Shown here: positions 28,187-36,454 of the stretch, piece by piece
How the letters are laid out: each line of letters starts with the position of its first letter
Position numbering within the stretch: the first letter of the stretch is position 1
Origin: Sphingomonas metalli
Lineage (GTDB): Bacteria; Pseudomonadota; Alphaproteobacteria; Sphingomonadales; Sphingomonadaceae
Assembly: GCF_014641735.1 (NCBI RefSeq)
Contig: NZ_BMIH01000002.1
Span: 186,001-250,000, forward strand
Direction: 5' to 3'
DNA length: 64,000 nt
Made by a program: the position numbers and the translations under genes
Notes under the pieces: generated by a model
What the model was told of the DNA's origin: nothing
Database searches by the model: none
Seen by the model: the letters and a program-made list of their open reading frames with translations, nothing else

Positions 28187-29119
28187 TCAGGCCGCGCGCA
28201 CCGCCTCCCAGGCGGCGACCTCTTCGGGGTAACGCTTGGTGACGGTCAGGTCGGTGGCGGTCGCCGTGGCGAGGTCCACCGTCACCTCGCCCTCCCATTC
28301 GAAGGTGGCGTTGCCCTCGATGGTCACCATCGCATCGGCGTCCGCGACCGCGCGCACCAGACCGCCACGGTTGCGCAAGATCGCGGAGCGGTCATAGGCC
28401 CACCGCCCGGTCAGGCAGGCGGCGTAGGTCGAGGCGGCCATGGCGCTGCCGCAGCTATCGGTCAGGCCCACGCCGCGTTCGAACGTGCGCACGAACAGCC
28501 CCTCCGCCTCCATGACGGCGAAGCTGACATTGGCGCGGCGGGGGAGCCAATCGGGCGCGGCCTCGCATAGCCGCCCGATACGGACGAGTTCGGTCTCGTC
28601 GATCGATTCGACAAAGGCGATGAGATGCGGATTGGGGATCGCGATCGCCGTGAAGCGCAATCCCCCGAGCGGCGGCAGGGCGTCATCGACCAGCCGCTCG
28701 GCGCCGATGCGAAGCGGCCAGGCCGCGATATCGAGCGACGCCGGCCCGGCCCGCTCCCGCACCGTGAAGACACCGGGCGCGAGCGGCGGCGCGTGCGCGA
28801 CATCGGCGCGCGAGCCGATCAGCCGCACTCCCGCCGCCTCGACGCCCAGCGCCGCGAACCCCGCGCGTGCGACGCACCGCAGCCCGTTGAGGCACGTCTC
28901 CGCCTCCGACCCGTCGGGATTGAACATGCGATAGCCGATCGCATCGCCGTCGCGCCCGTCCAGCATCAGCAGCAGCCCGTCGCCACCCACCGGTCCCGCC
29001 CGATCGGCGAGGGCCCGGGCAACGGCCGACCAGTCGGCATCGGACAGGTCGAGGCCGCGGGCATCGACCATCGGGAAATCGTTTCCGGAGCCGTGACATT
29101 TGGTGAAGGACAGACGCAT
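28187..29119 (-). CDS. dapF: diaminopimelate epimerase-like protein, atypical
   Basis: DapF-fold protein, 310 aa, longer than E. coli DapF (274). SGNDFPMVDAR is the N-terminal signature and both catalytic Cys are present: Cys76 in DGSEAETCLNG and Cys223 in LTDSCGSAM. The usual CGNG loop is CLNG and the usual CGTG loop is CGSA, so the substrate pocket differs from standard alphaproteobacterial DapF (ACGNATRC; ACGTGA). It may be the sole DapF of a divergent type or a paralogue acting on another amino acid. The 5' end lies away from other lysine-pathway genes. Confidence 0.78.
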   Translation of the reverse strand: MRLSFTKCHGSGNDFPMVDARGLDLSDADWSAVARALADRAGPVGGDGLLLMLDGRDGDAIGYRMFNPDGSEAETCLNGLRCVARAGFAALGVEAAGVRLIGSRADVAHAPPLAPGVFTVRERAGPASLDIAAWPLRIGAERLVDDALPPLGGLRFTAIAIPNPHLIAFVESIDETELVRIGRLCEAAPDWLPRRANVSFAVMEAEGLFVRTFERGVGLTDSCGSAMAASTYAACLTGRWAYDRSAILRNRGGLVRAVADADAMVTIEGNATFEWEGEVTVDLATATATDLTVTKRYPEEVAAWEAVRAA

Positions 29120-29275
29120 CTTCAGGCTCCGCGGGGCAGGCGCGTGATCTAGGCGGAAGCTCCGCCATTATGAAGGGGCGATGCGGCGGGCGGCCGGATC
29201 GGTCCGACGGCGCTAACATCCGGGCCGAAGCGCCGCATGCGGTCCGCCCATCCCCCCGGCGCCGGCCTAACACCG

Positions 29276-29740
29276 TCACCGCAGACTGTAATGATCCGCC
29301 AGCCGGTCGAGCGCCAGCGTCAGCACCAGCCGCCCGGAGCGTCCCGGCCAGCCGAGCGCCTTTTCCGCCACCGGCACGGCCTCCCCCGCACATACGATGC
29401 GCCACAATATGTCGGACAGGCCGGGCCCGACCGCCCGCACGGCATCGTCGAAGCGGCGCTTGGCCGCGATCCGGGCCGTGCCGGGATCGGTGCTATCACC
29501 CGTCGCTCCGTCGACCCGGGGTTGCCAGCGCATCGTGGTGACCGGAGAGATCTGCGCGCGTTCATAGTCTGCCCGAAGCCGCTCGCCGGCGTCCAGCTGG
29601 CGCGGCGTCACGAGCCCGCGCGCGGCAAGCCAGCCCAGCGGCGATTCGGCGACATTGACAGTGACCTTGCGTCCGGCCGGGGCCGGGCGGCCCTGCTCAT
29701 CGATCCTGCGTTCCACCAGCTCGCGCATATGCCACTCCAT
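29276..29740 (-). CDS. DUF6456 domain protein
   Basis: Protein of 154 aa with a C-terminal half matching the DUF6456 pattern found in alphaproteobacteria: PLGWLAARGLVTPRQLDAGE, then ERLRADYERAQISP, and the end RLVLTLALDRLADHYSLR. It is basic and probably nucleic-acid-associated, but the function is not known. MEWHMREL at 29740 or the following Met are possible starts. Confidence 0.75.
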   Translation of the reverse strand: MEWHMRELVERRIDEQGRPAPAGRKVTVNVAESPLGWLAARGLVTPRQLDAGERLRADYERAQISPVTTMRWQPRVDGATGDSTDPGTARIAAKRRFDDAVRAVGPGLSDILWRIVCAGEAVPVAEKALGWPGRSGRLVLTLALDRLADHYSLR

Positions 29741-29821
29741 CCTCGCGGGAGGGGGCGCATGGCATGTCGTACCGTCTGTAGGACAGCCCCGCCGCGACGT
29801 CGCCGCCGGGCGGTCGGAATA

Positions 29822-29995
29822 TCAGGCGGTCACGGCCCCGGCGGGTCGGTTCATCGCCTCGATCGCGGCCAGCTCTACCGGCGTCAGGCCACGGCGATCG
29901 GCCTGGTCGTTGGCACCTCGACGCTCGGCCGCCGCAGCGGCGCCGTTCCGCGCCAGTCCAGAGGCACCGAACAAGGTCAGTTTCACACGGCTCAT
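29822..29995 (-). CDS. small hypothetical protein (57 aa)
   Basis: Open frame starting MSRVKLTLFGASGLARNG and ending EAMNRPAGAVTA. The start has a GGGAAG sequence about 5 bp upstream, which supports it; the longer frame continues into tRNA-Val and cannot be coding there. It lies between the tRNA and the DUF6456 gene on the same strand. No family is recognised. Confidence 0.45.
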   Translation of the reverse strand: MSRVKLTLFGASGLARNGAAAAAERRGANDQADRRGLTPVELAAIEAMNRPAGAVTA

Positions 29996-30126
29996 CGTTC
30001 TTCCCACCCAGGCACCGCACGCAAACGTCGCGTGGGCACTACACCGCACAATCGCGATGAGCCCGAAATGTTCCGCGCCTTTCCAAGGTGTACCGGAACG
30101 GCACGGGTGATGCGCATCGAGCGGGG

Positions 30127-30202
30127 TGGTGGGCGCTGACGGGCTCGAACCGCCGACCCTCTCGGTGTAAACGAGATGCTCTACCAACTGAGCTAAGCGC
30201 CC
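30127..30202 (-). tRNA. tRNA-Val (UAC), CCA encoded
   Basis: Cloverleaf read on the minus strand: acceptor GGGCGCT/AGCGCCC, D-arm GCTCAGTTGGTAGAGC, anticodon loop TTTACAC with anticodon TAC, T-loop GGTTCGAGCCC, discriminator A and encoded CCA. Confidence 0.97.
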
Positions 30203-30263
30203 GCAGCCCTGCCCTTAGCGGCGGCCGCCGCCGCGATGCAAGCCGCTTATCCCCGGCGTCCGG

Positions 30264-31169
30264 TCAGGCAAACGGCAGGCCCGCACGATCGAGCGCGGCG
30301 GCATAGCCCTCCATCCCCTCCAGGGCCCGGCGCGACAGGGTGATGAAGGCGCGGCGGCCATCGTCTGGGTCTGGCCAGCGGTCGAGCAGCCCCGCCTCGG
30401 TCATCCGTGCGATCCAGCGCAGGGCGGTGGTCGGCGCAACCGCGGCGGCGATGCACAGGCTCGATACCGACACGCGCTGCCGCTCGAGATGCGCGGCGTA
30501 GAGGTCGAGCAAAATGTCCCAGGCGGGATCCTCGAACAGCCCGTCCCCGAAGAAGCTGTCGCGCATCCGGCGGCTTCGGATCGCCTGGCGTACCGTCTGC
30601 GCGTCGACCGGCGACTCCAGGGCGGGCGCGAAGCCGAAGCTGACATGGCGGTCGCCCACGCCGCCCCCGCCCCGCCCGCGATCGCGCTCGGCGCCGCCGA
30701 CGATTGCGCCCGCGACCCGGCCGATCTGCGCACGGATCCGGCGCTCGCGCTTCGCCTCGTCCTCGCGGACCCGGTCGGACAGTCCGCCGCGATCGGCGAG
30801 GCGGCCGTGCGTCGCCAGCGCCGCCACCTGCTCGGCCAGGGTCGGTCCGCACAGCAGCTCGACGCCATGCATCATCAGCGCGGCGAAGACCGGCTCGAGC
30901 TGCTCCACATCGAAGGTCACCACGGCGCGCACGCCCGTCGTCCGGATCGCCTCGCCGAGGACCGGCAGCGCCACGTCGAGCACCGCCGCCGCGACGCTCT
31001 CCGCCTCGACCGACAGAAGCGGCACCTTGCCGATCGTCGCGATGAAGCGGGCAGGATCGCTCCAGTCGCAGGCCGCCACCATCCGGCCGCCCGCCATCTC
31101 GATCGCCGCCTCGGCATCGCTGCGGCGCACGGGCGGCGCGATCAGCGCCGCATCGAAGCCGTCGGGCAT
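30264..31169 (-). CDS. MarR-type winged-helix regulator with a long N-terminal domain
   Basis: Protein of 301 aa. The C-terminal part (about 190-300) is a MarR-like winged helix: FGDGLFEDPAWDILLDLYAA, then VSVSSLCIAAAVAPTTALRW and DPDDGRRAFITLS. Residues 1 to about 120 look like a CheY-like or sensory domain (VVTFDVEQLEPVFAALMM), without an obvious phosphoacceptor site. It overlaps the pntB stop by one base (TGATG), so it is the last gene of the transhydrogenase operon and may regulate it. Confidence 0.78.
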   Translation of the reverse strand: MPDGFDAALIAPPVRRSDAEAAIEMAGGRMVAACDWSDPARFIATIGKVPLLSVEAESVAAAVLDVALPVLGEAIRTTGVRAVVTFDVEQLEPVFAALMMHGVELLCGPTLAEQVAALATHGRLADRGGLSDRVREDEAKRERRIRAQIGRVAGAIVGGAERDRGRGGGGVGDRHVSFGFAPALESPVDAQTVRQAIRSRRMRDSFFGDGLFEDPAWDILLDLYAAHLERQRVSVSSLCIAAAVAPTTALRWIARMTEAGLLDRWPDPDDGRRAFITLSRRALEGMEGYAAALDRAGLPFA

Positions 31170-32689
31170 CAGCCCAGCGCCTTCACGATCTCCTCGACCA
31201 TCTTCTTGGCATCGGCCAGCAGCATCATCGTGTTGTCCCGGTAGAAAAGTTCGTTGTCGACGCCCGCATAGCCCACACCGCCCATCGATCGCTTGATGAA
31301 CAGCACGGTGCCCGCCTTCTCGACGTCGAGTACGGGCATGCCATAGATGGGTGACGACTTGTCGGTCTTTGCCGCCGGATTGGTGACATCGTTTGCACCG
31401 ATGACGAACGCCACATCGGTCTGCGCGAAGTCGGCGTTGATGTCTTCGAGTTCGAACACCTCGTCATAGGGGACATTGGCCTCGGCGAGGAGGACATTCA
31501 TATGCCCCGGCATGCGCCCGGCGACGGGGTGGATCGCGTATTTGACGCGCACCCCCTCCTCCTTCAGCTTATCCGCCATCTCGCGCAGCACGTGCTGCGC
31601 CTGCGCGACCGCCATGCCGTAGCCGGGAACGATCACGACCTGCTCCGCCTGGCTCATCAGGAAGGCGGCATCTTCGGCCGAGCCGCGCTTCCACGGCCGG
31701 TCGCTCGCCGCCGCCGCGCCGCCGCCCCCGCCGCCGCTCTCCGCCCCGAAGCCGCCGGCGATCACGCTGATGAAGCTGCGGTTCATCGCATGGCACATGA
31801 TGTAGGACAGGATCGCGCCCGACGCGCCGACCAGCGCGCCGGTGATGATCATCGCGGTATTGCCGAGCGTGAAGCCCATCGCCGCCGCCGCCCAGCCCGA
31901 ATAGCTGTTGAGCATCGACACCACGACCGGCATGTCCGCCCCGCCGATCGGCACGATCAGCAGGAAGCCGATGGCGAAGGACAGAAGCGTGATCGTCCAG
32001 AAGATCCACGGCGCCTGATCGCGGGTGAACAGTGCGACCAACCCCAAAATGGCGGCGAGGATCGTCAGGTTGAGCACGTGCCGGCCGGGGAGCAGGATCG
32101 GCTTGCCGCCCATATTGCCGTTGAGCTTCAGGAAGGCGATGACGCTGCCCGAAAAGGTGATCGCACCGATCGCGACGCCCAGCCCCATCTCCACCCGGCT
32201 GGCCGGATGGATGACGGCGAAGGGCTGGCCGATCAGCGGCGTCACGAGCTCGGCGATGCCGAACGCCATCGGGTTGAGATAGGCGGCGATGCCGACCAGC
32301 ACCGCGGCAAGCCCGACCAGCGAGTGGAAGGCGGCGACGAGCTGCGGCATCGCCGTCATCGCGATCCGCCGCGCCGTGACGATGCCGATCACCGCGCCGA
32401 GGCCGATCGCGGCGAGGATTTCGAGCGCCGCGGTCCAGTCTACTGCTTCACCGAACACGATTGCATGAACCGCTTGTCCGTCAACAATCACCTGATCGGT
32501 CATCGTCATGGACTGCGGCACATGCGTTGCCAGCGTCGTCACCACGGCGATCGCCATGCCGATCATGCCCAGCCGGTTCCCCCGCTGGCTGGTCGACGGG
32601 CTGGACAGCCCGCGCAGCGCCAGGATGAAGCAGACGCCCGCCACCAGATAGGCGAAGGCCACCCAGGGATTGACCGTTACCTCGTGCAT
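31169..32689 (-). CDS. pntB: NAD(P) transhydrogenase subunit beta
   Basis: Beta subunit of proton-translocating transhydrogenase, 506 aa. Domain II has about nine membrane helices. Domain III begins near residue 330 and binds NADP(H), with PGYGMAVAQAQHVLREMAD and FVIGANDVTNPAAKTD. The enzyme reduces NADP+ with NADH using the proton gradient and supplies NADPH. MHEVTVNPW is chosen as start. The operon order pntAA-(insert)-pntAB-pntB-marR is on the minus strand. Confidence 0.95.
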   Translation of the reverse strand: MHEVTVNPWVAFAYLVAGVCFILALRGLSSPSTSQRGNRLGMIGMAIAVVTTLATHVPQSMTMTDQVIVDGQAVHAIVFGEAVDWTAALEILAAIGLGAVIGIVTARRIAMTAMPQLVAAFHSLVGLAAVLVGIAAYLNPMAFGIAELVTPLIGQPFAVIHPASRVEMGLGVAIGAITFSGSVIAFLKLNGNMGGKPILLPGRHVLNLTILAAILGLVALFTRDQAPWIFWTITLLSFAIGFLLIVPIGGADMPVVVSMLNSYSGWAAAAMGFTLGNTAMIITGALVGASGAILSYIMCHAMNRSFISVIAGGFGAESGGGGGGAAAASDRPWKRGSAEDAAFLMSQAEQVVIVPGYGMAVAQAQHVLREMADKLKEEGVRVKYAIHPVAGRMPGHMNVLLAEANVPYDEVFELEDINADFAQTDVAFVIGANDVTNPAAKTDKSSPIYGMPVLDVEKAGTVLFIKRSMGGVGYAGVDNELFYRDNTMMLLADAKKMVEEIVKALG

Positions 32690-32729
32690 CCCCGCTCCCC
32701 CCGATCGCGCGCCTTCGCGTGGCCCCGGC

Positions 32730-33020
32730 TCATTTGGCGGGGCGCTCCTTCTTCTTGTACATGGCCAGCATCCGCTGGGTGACGGCAAACCCGCCGAAGA
32801 TGTTGACGCTCGCCAGCGTAACCGCGGCCAGCCCCAGCCACTTGGCCCCCGGCGACCCCGCCGCCGCCGCGGCGACCAGCGCGCCGACGATGATGACCGA
32901 GGAGATGGCGTTGGTCACTGCCATCAAAGGCGTGTGCAGCGCCGGCGTCACCGACCAAACGACGTAATAGCCGACGAAGCAGGCGAGCACGAAGATCGAC
33001 AGGATGGCGATGAAGGTCAT
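32730..33020 (-). CDS. pntAB: NAD(P) transhydrogenase alpha subunit 2 (membrane part)
   Basis: Membrane domain of the split alpha subunit, 96 aa with three helices, as in Rhodospirillum rubrum. YYVVWSVTPALHTPLMAVTN is the conserved stretch, and the end MYKKKERPAK is basic. Its ATG overlaps the stop of the DUF559 gene (ATGA), so its translation may be coupled to that gene and not to pntAA as in an uninterrupted operon. Confidence 0.93.
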   Translation of the reverse strand: MTFIAILSIFVLACFVGYYVVWSVTPALHTPLMAVTNAISSVIIVGALVAAAAAGSPGAKWLGLAAVTLASVNIFGGFAVTQRMLAMYKKKERPAK

Positions 33021-33505
33021 GGGGCGCGTCCTTGGCGATCCTCCCCATGCCCTGCATGGGGAGGGGGACCGCCCGGCGCAGCCGGGTGGTGGAGGGGCTG
33101 GGCCGCGCGCGCGATCGCGGCTGCGACGGAGTCTGGATTGCGTAGCACGTCGACGGCCGCGATGCGGATAACCCGCAAGCCTCGCTCGGTAAGCCATGCG
33201 TCGCGGACCATGTCATGCACCGGCCGGTTGCCGCGATTATGCGATTCGCCGTCGATCTCGATCACGAGTCGCGCGGCGGGGCAGTAGAAGTCGAGAATGT
33301 AGCGGCCCAGCGGATGCTGGCGGCGAAACCGCAGATGGTCGAGCCCGCGGAGGCGCTGCCAGAGCAGCACTTCGGGCAGGCTCATCGTGCGGCGAAGGCT
33401 GCGCGCGCGGCGAACCGTGGAAGCCCCTCCACCACCCGGCTGCGCCGGGCGGTCCCCCTCCCCATGCCTTGCATGGGGAGGATCGAGGGACCGGAGGATG
33501 CTCAC
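33017..33505 (-). CDS. DUF559 endonuclease-like protein inside the pnt operon
   Basis: DUF559 protein (related to the very-short-patch-repair endonuclease fold), 162 aa from a GTG at 33505. The nuclease core runs from about residue 33 (RARSLRRTMSLPEVLLWQRL) to about 132. Candidate catalytic residues are Asp72 (LDFYCP) and Glu83/Asp85 (VIEIDGESH). The GTG overlaps the pntAA stop (GTGA) and the TGA overlaps the pntAB start (ATGA). Residues 8-28 and 136-157 are encoded by the flanking 63-bp inverted repeats, so both ends are repeat-derived. A shorter start, ATG at 33385, would lose RARSLRR. No partner methylase is seen. Confidence 0.78.
   Translation of the reverse strand: MSILRSLDPPHARHGEGDRPAQPGGGGASTVRRARSLRRTMSLPEVLLWQRLRGLDHLRFRRQHPLGRYILDFYCPAARLVIEIDGESHNRGNRPVHDMVRDAWLTERGLRVIRIAAVDVLRNPDSVAAAIARAAQPLHHPAAPGGPPPHAGHGEDRQGRAP
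33037..33099 (+). repeat. 63-bp inverted repeat, left copy of the DUF559 element
   Basis: From gatcctcccc to ggaggggct. It is 60/63 identical to the reverse complement of 33422-33484, the differences being three adjacent bases near one end. It contains two nested palindromes (ctccccatg...catggggag and accgcccgg...ccgggtggt). It lies inside the 3' end of the DUF559 frame, 17 bp from the pntAB start. Confidence 0.95.
33422..33484 (-). repeat. 63-bp inverted repeat, right copy of the DUF559 element
   Basis: Reverse-complement partner of 33037-33099 (60/63 identical), ending 17 bp from the pntAA stop. Together the two copies bracket a 322-bp interior that encodes the DUF559 nuclease core. The interval between the outer ends of the repeats is 448 bp. 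Confidence 0.95.
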
Positions 33506-34635
33506 GTCGCCAGCCTCGGATGCACGACCGCGCCATTCTTCGTCAGCCGGATCGCGTCGCCGATCTCCGCGTCCAGCACCGGCCGCCCGGCCTCCTTGTC
33601 CCAGAAGGCGGACAGGAAGTTGTACAGGTTCCGCGCGAACAGCGCCGAGGCGTCCGCGGCGAGCCGGCTCGGCACGTTGCGGTGGCCGACGATCTTCACC
33701 CCGTGCCGCGTCACCACCTCGCCCGGCACCGCTCCCTCGACATTGCCGCCCTGCTCGACCGCGAGATCGACCAGCACGCTGCCAGGCCGCATCGACGCGA
33801 TCTGCGCGTCGGAGACGAGGCGCGGCGCGGCGCGGCCGGGGATCAGCGCGGTGGTGATGACGATGTCCTGCTTGGCGATATGGCTGGACACCAGTTCGGC
33901 CTGCGCCTTCCGATATTCCTCGCTCATCTCGCCGGCATAGCCACCCGCGCCCTCGCCCTCGATTCCGGCGACGCTCTCGACGAAGATCGGCTTGGCGCCG
34001 AGCGACTGGATCTGCTCGCGCGTCGCCGAGCGCACGTCGGTGGCGGAAACCTGCGCCCCCAGCCGCCGCGCGGTGGCGATCGCCTGCAGCCCGGCGACGC
34101 CCACGCCCATGACGAAGACGCGCGCAGCCGGGATCGTGCCCGCCGCGGTCATCATCATCGGAAAGGCGCGGCCATATTCGGCTGCCGCGTCGAGCACCGC
34201 CTTGTAGCCGGACAGGTTCGACTGCGAGGACAGGATGTCCATCGACTGGGCCCGGGTGATGCGCGGCATCCATTCCATCGCCAGCGCCTCGACCCCCGCC
34301 GCGGCATAGGCGTCCACCCGCCCGCGCCCCTGCTCTCCGGCGGCCAGCGGGTTCAGGCCCGCGACGATCCAGGCTCCCGGCGAGACGCCGCCCAGCGCCG
34401 CGGGATCGGGTCCCTGCACGCCCAGCACGATGTCCGCACCCGCCAGCACTGCGTCGCGGTCGGCGACGGTCGCACCGGCCGCGGCATAATCGGCATCGGC
34501 AAAGCCCGCCGCCTCGCCGGCCCCCGCCTCGATCGCCAGGGTCGCGCCGAGGGCGCCGAATTTCCGCACAGTCTCGGGTGTTGCGGCGACCCGCCGCTCC
34601 GCGTCGGCGCGTTCGCGCAGCACCGCGATCCGCAT
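33502..34635 (-). CDS. pntAA: NAD(P) transhydrogenase alpha subunit 1 (NAD-binding)
   Basis: Soluble NAD(H)-binding domain I of transhydrogenase, 377 aa, related to alanine dehydrogenase. The N-terminal MRIAVLRERADAERRVAATP and Rossmann motif VFVMGVGVAGLQAIATARRL are present, as is the conserved mobile-loop region KAQAELVSSHIAKQD. The end KNGAVVHPRLAT meets the DUF559 GTG. It starts 8 bp after the small oxidase-subunit-like gene. Confidence 0.96.
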   Translation of the reverse strand: MRIAVLRERADAERRVAATPETVRKFGALGATLAIEAGAGEAAGFADADYAAAGATVADRDAVLAGADIVLGVQGPDPAALGGVSPGAWIVAGLNPLAAGEQGRGRVDAYAAAGVEALAMEWMPRITRAQSMDILSSQSNLSGYKAVLDAAAEYGRAFPMMMTAAGTIPAARVFVMGVGVAGLQAIATARRLGAQVSATDVRSATREQIQSLGAKPIFVESVAGIEGEGAGGYAGEMSEEYRKAQAELVSSHIAKQDIVITTALIPGRAAPRLVSDAQIASMRPGSVLVDLAVEQGGNVEGAVPGEVVTRHGVKIVGHRNVPSRLAADASALFARNLYNFLSAFWDKEAGRPVLDAEIGDAIRLTKNGAVVHPRLAT

Positions 34636-34643
34636 CGGGCCGC

Positions 34644-34784
34644 TCAGCCGGCGATCAGGTAGATGACCAGCGCGACCAGCAGGCCCGCGCCGACAGCGCC
34701 CCATTTGAGAAAGCCGATCATCCCGTTATACGTCGTCACATCGACCCTGGCCGCGTGATGCTCGGCCCCGTGTTCTCCGGCCAT
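34644..34784 (-). CDS. aa3-type cytochrome c oxidase subunit IV-like small protein
   Basis: Small membrane protein of 46 aa: an N-terminal cytoplasmic part with His-rich MAGEHGAEHHAARVDVTTYN and one membrane helix (about residues 22-45). This matches the bacterial aa3 oxidase subunit IV family (MxxxHxxx...TYxGFLKxxxxG). A GGGAGGA ribosome site precedes the ATG. Only 8 bp separate its stop from pntAA, so it heads the pnt operon. It was found by reading the strand directly. In alphaproteobacteria this family often lies beside pnt genes, so the name may mislead. Confidence 0.85.
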   Translation of the reverse strand: MAGEHGAEHHAARVDVTTYNGMIGFLKWGAVGAGLLVALVIYLIAG

Positions 34785-34938
34785 GCGCCATCCTCCCGTC
34801 ATGGAAATCCGGTAGCGACCCTAACGAGGCGGTGCGCGCACCTCAAGGCTCCCCGCCACCGACGAGCGAAGGGCCGTTAGCTTCGCCTTTACCAGCGGCT
34901 CCCTATTGACCGTGCCGAACCGGGACGGATTGAGGCCG

Positions 34939-36345
34939 ATGACGCGCAACGGACAGCGACTGCTCCTTCTGATCGACGACGAGCCGGCCCAGCGCCGGCT
35001 GGTGGCGGCGCTCGCCTCGCGCGGGGGCTGGCGCGCCATCTTCGCCGGCGACGAGGATACCGCGGTCACCACGCTAGGCACGCAGGACGGAATGCATCTC
35101 GATGCCGTCCTGATCGACCATTGGGCGACCGACGCGGATGCGACCAGCCTGATCGCGCGGCTGCGCGGCCAGCGCCCGCAGCTGCCGATCCTGGTGCTCA
35201 CCGCCAACGGCTCGGCGGCGCAGGCGGTGTCGGCGATGCGCGCCGGTGCCAGCGACTTCCTGGTCAAGCCTCTCGCCCCCGACCGGCTGCTCGCCGCGCT
35301 GGAGACCGCGGTCGGCGGCAACAGCGCGGGCGAGCTGCGGCCGCTGACCGAGAAGCTGCCGGCCGAACTCGCCTTCGACGAGATCGTCGGCTCCTCCCCC
35401 GATTTCCGCGCCGCGCTGGCGATCGCCGCCAAGGCCGCCCGGTCGCGCGCGCCGGTGCTGATCGAGGGCGAGGGTGGCGTCGGCAAGGAGGTCGTGGCCA
35501 AGGCGATCCACGCCGCCTCGCCGCGTCAGAAGCGGCCGATGATCTCGATCAACTGCGGCGCGATCCCCGCCAACCTCGTCGAGAGCGAGCTGTTCGGCCA
35601 CGAGATGGGGGCGTTCACCGGTGCCTTCGAGCGCAAGATCGGCCGGTTCCAGGAGGTCGACGGCGGAACCATCTTCCTCGACGAGGTCGGCGAGATGCCG
35701 CCCGAGGCGCAGGTCAAGCTGCTGCGCCTGCTCCAGAACGGCGAGGTCCAGCCGCTCGGGGCGCGCCACCCTCGCGAGGTCGACGTGCGCGTGATCGCGG
35801 CGAGCAACCGTCGCCTGTCGGAGGAGGTGGAGGCAGGCCGGTTCCGCGAGGATCTGTTCTACCGGCTCAACACCGTGCAGGTGGCGATCCCGCCGCTGCG
35901 CGACCGGATCGGCGACATTCCGGCGCTATCGCGCCACCTGCTCGCGCGGATCGGCCGGCAGCCGGGCCTGCGCCCGCTGGCCATTTCCGACGACGCGCTC
36001 GACCTGCTCTCGGGCTATGAATGGCCGGGGAATGTCCGCCAGCTCCAGAACGCCCTGTTCCGGGCCGCCGTGCTCTGCGAGGGCGAGACGCTGACGCGCA
36101 GCGACTTCCCGCAGATCGCGGCGATGGGGCATCGCCGCACCGCCGCCGCGGCGGACGCGGGCGGCGTCACGCTGTTCCGGCCCGATGGTCATATGCGCCC
36201 GCTCGAGGAGATCGAGGCCGATGTGATCCGCCTCGCCATCGGCCATTATCGCGGCCGCATGACCGAGGTGGCACGGCGGCTGGGGATCGGCCGGTCGACG
36301 CTCTACCGCAAGCTGGGCGAGCTCGGGATCGACAACGCGGCGTGA
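34939..36345 (+). CDS. sigma-54-dependent response regulator (NtrC family)
   Basis: Three-domain activator, 468 aa. The receiver has Asp13-Asp14 (LIDDEP), phosphoacceptor Asp60 (LIDHWATD) and Lys110 (VKPL). The AAA+ domain has Walker A GEGGVGKE (177-184), the sigma-54-contacting GAFTGA (224-229) and Walker B IFLDEV (245-250). The C-terminus is a Fis-type helix-turn-helix. The start ATG at 34939 follows a GAGG site; a TTG 33 bp upstream is an alternative. No sensor kinase is adjacent. It diverges from the pnt operon. Confidence 0.9.
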   Translation: MTRNGQRLLLLIDDEPAQRRLVAALASRGGWRAIFAGDEDTAVTTLGTQDGMHLDAVLIDHWATDADATSLIARLRGQRPQLPILVLTANGSAAQAVSAMRAGASDFLVKPLAPDRLLAALETAVGGNSAGELRPLTEKLPAELAFDEIVGSSPDFRAALAIAAKAARSRAPVLIEGEGGVGKEVVAKAIHAASPRQKRPMISINCGAIPANLVESELFGHEMGAFTGAFERKIGRFQEVDGGTIFLDEVGEMPPEAQVKLLRLLQNGEVQPLGARHPREVDVRVIAASNRRLSEEVEAGRFREDLFYRLNTVQVAIPPLRDRIGDIPALSRHLLARIGRQPGLRPLAISDDALDLLSGYEWPGNVRQLQNALFRAAVLCEGETLTRSDFPQIAAMGHRRTAAAADAGGVTLFRPDGHMRPLEEIEADVIRLAIGHYRGRMTEVARRLGIGRSTLYRKLGELGIDNAA

Positions 36346-36454
36346 TCGCGGCCGCGCGACTCGGATCGGATCCGCGGATCGTTCCCGGAGGACGGCAGAA
36401 AAAATCCTGATCTGGCGGGGAGACAAGCTCCGGCTCGCGGGATAATCGGTCGAC

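Noticed and set aside
30127..30202. tRNA-Val as an integration site
   Set aside because: No integrase or partial duplicate of the tRNA 3' end was found in the window.
33017..34273. One long 418-codon frame covering DUF559 and much of pntAA
   Set aside because: Upstream of 33505 it runs out of frame over pntAA, whose own frame has intact NAD-binding motifs. Only the part after the GTG has a recognisable domain.
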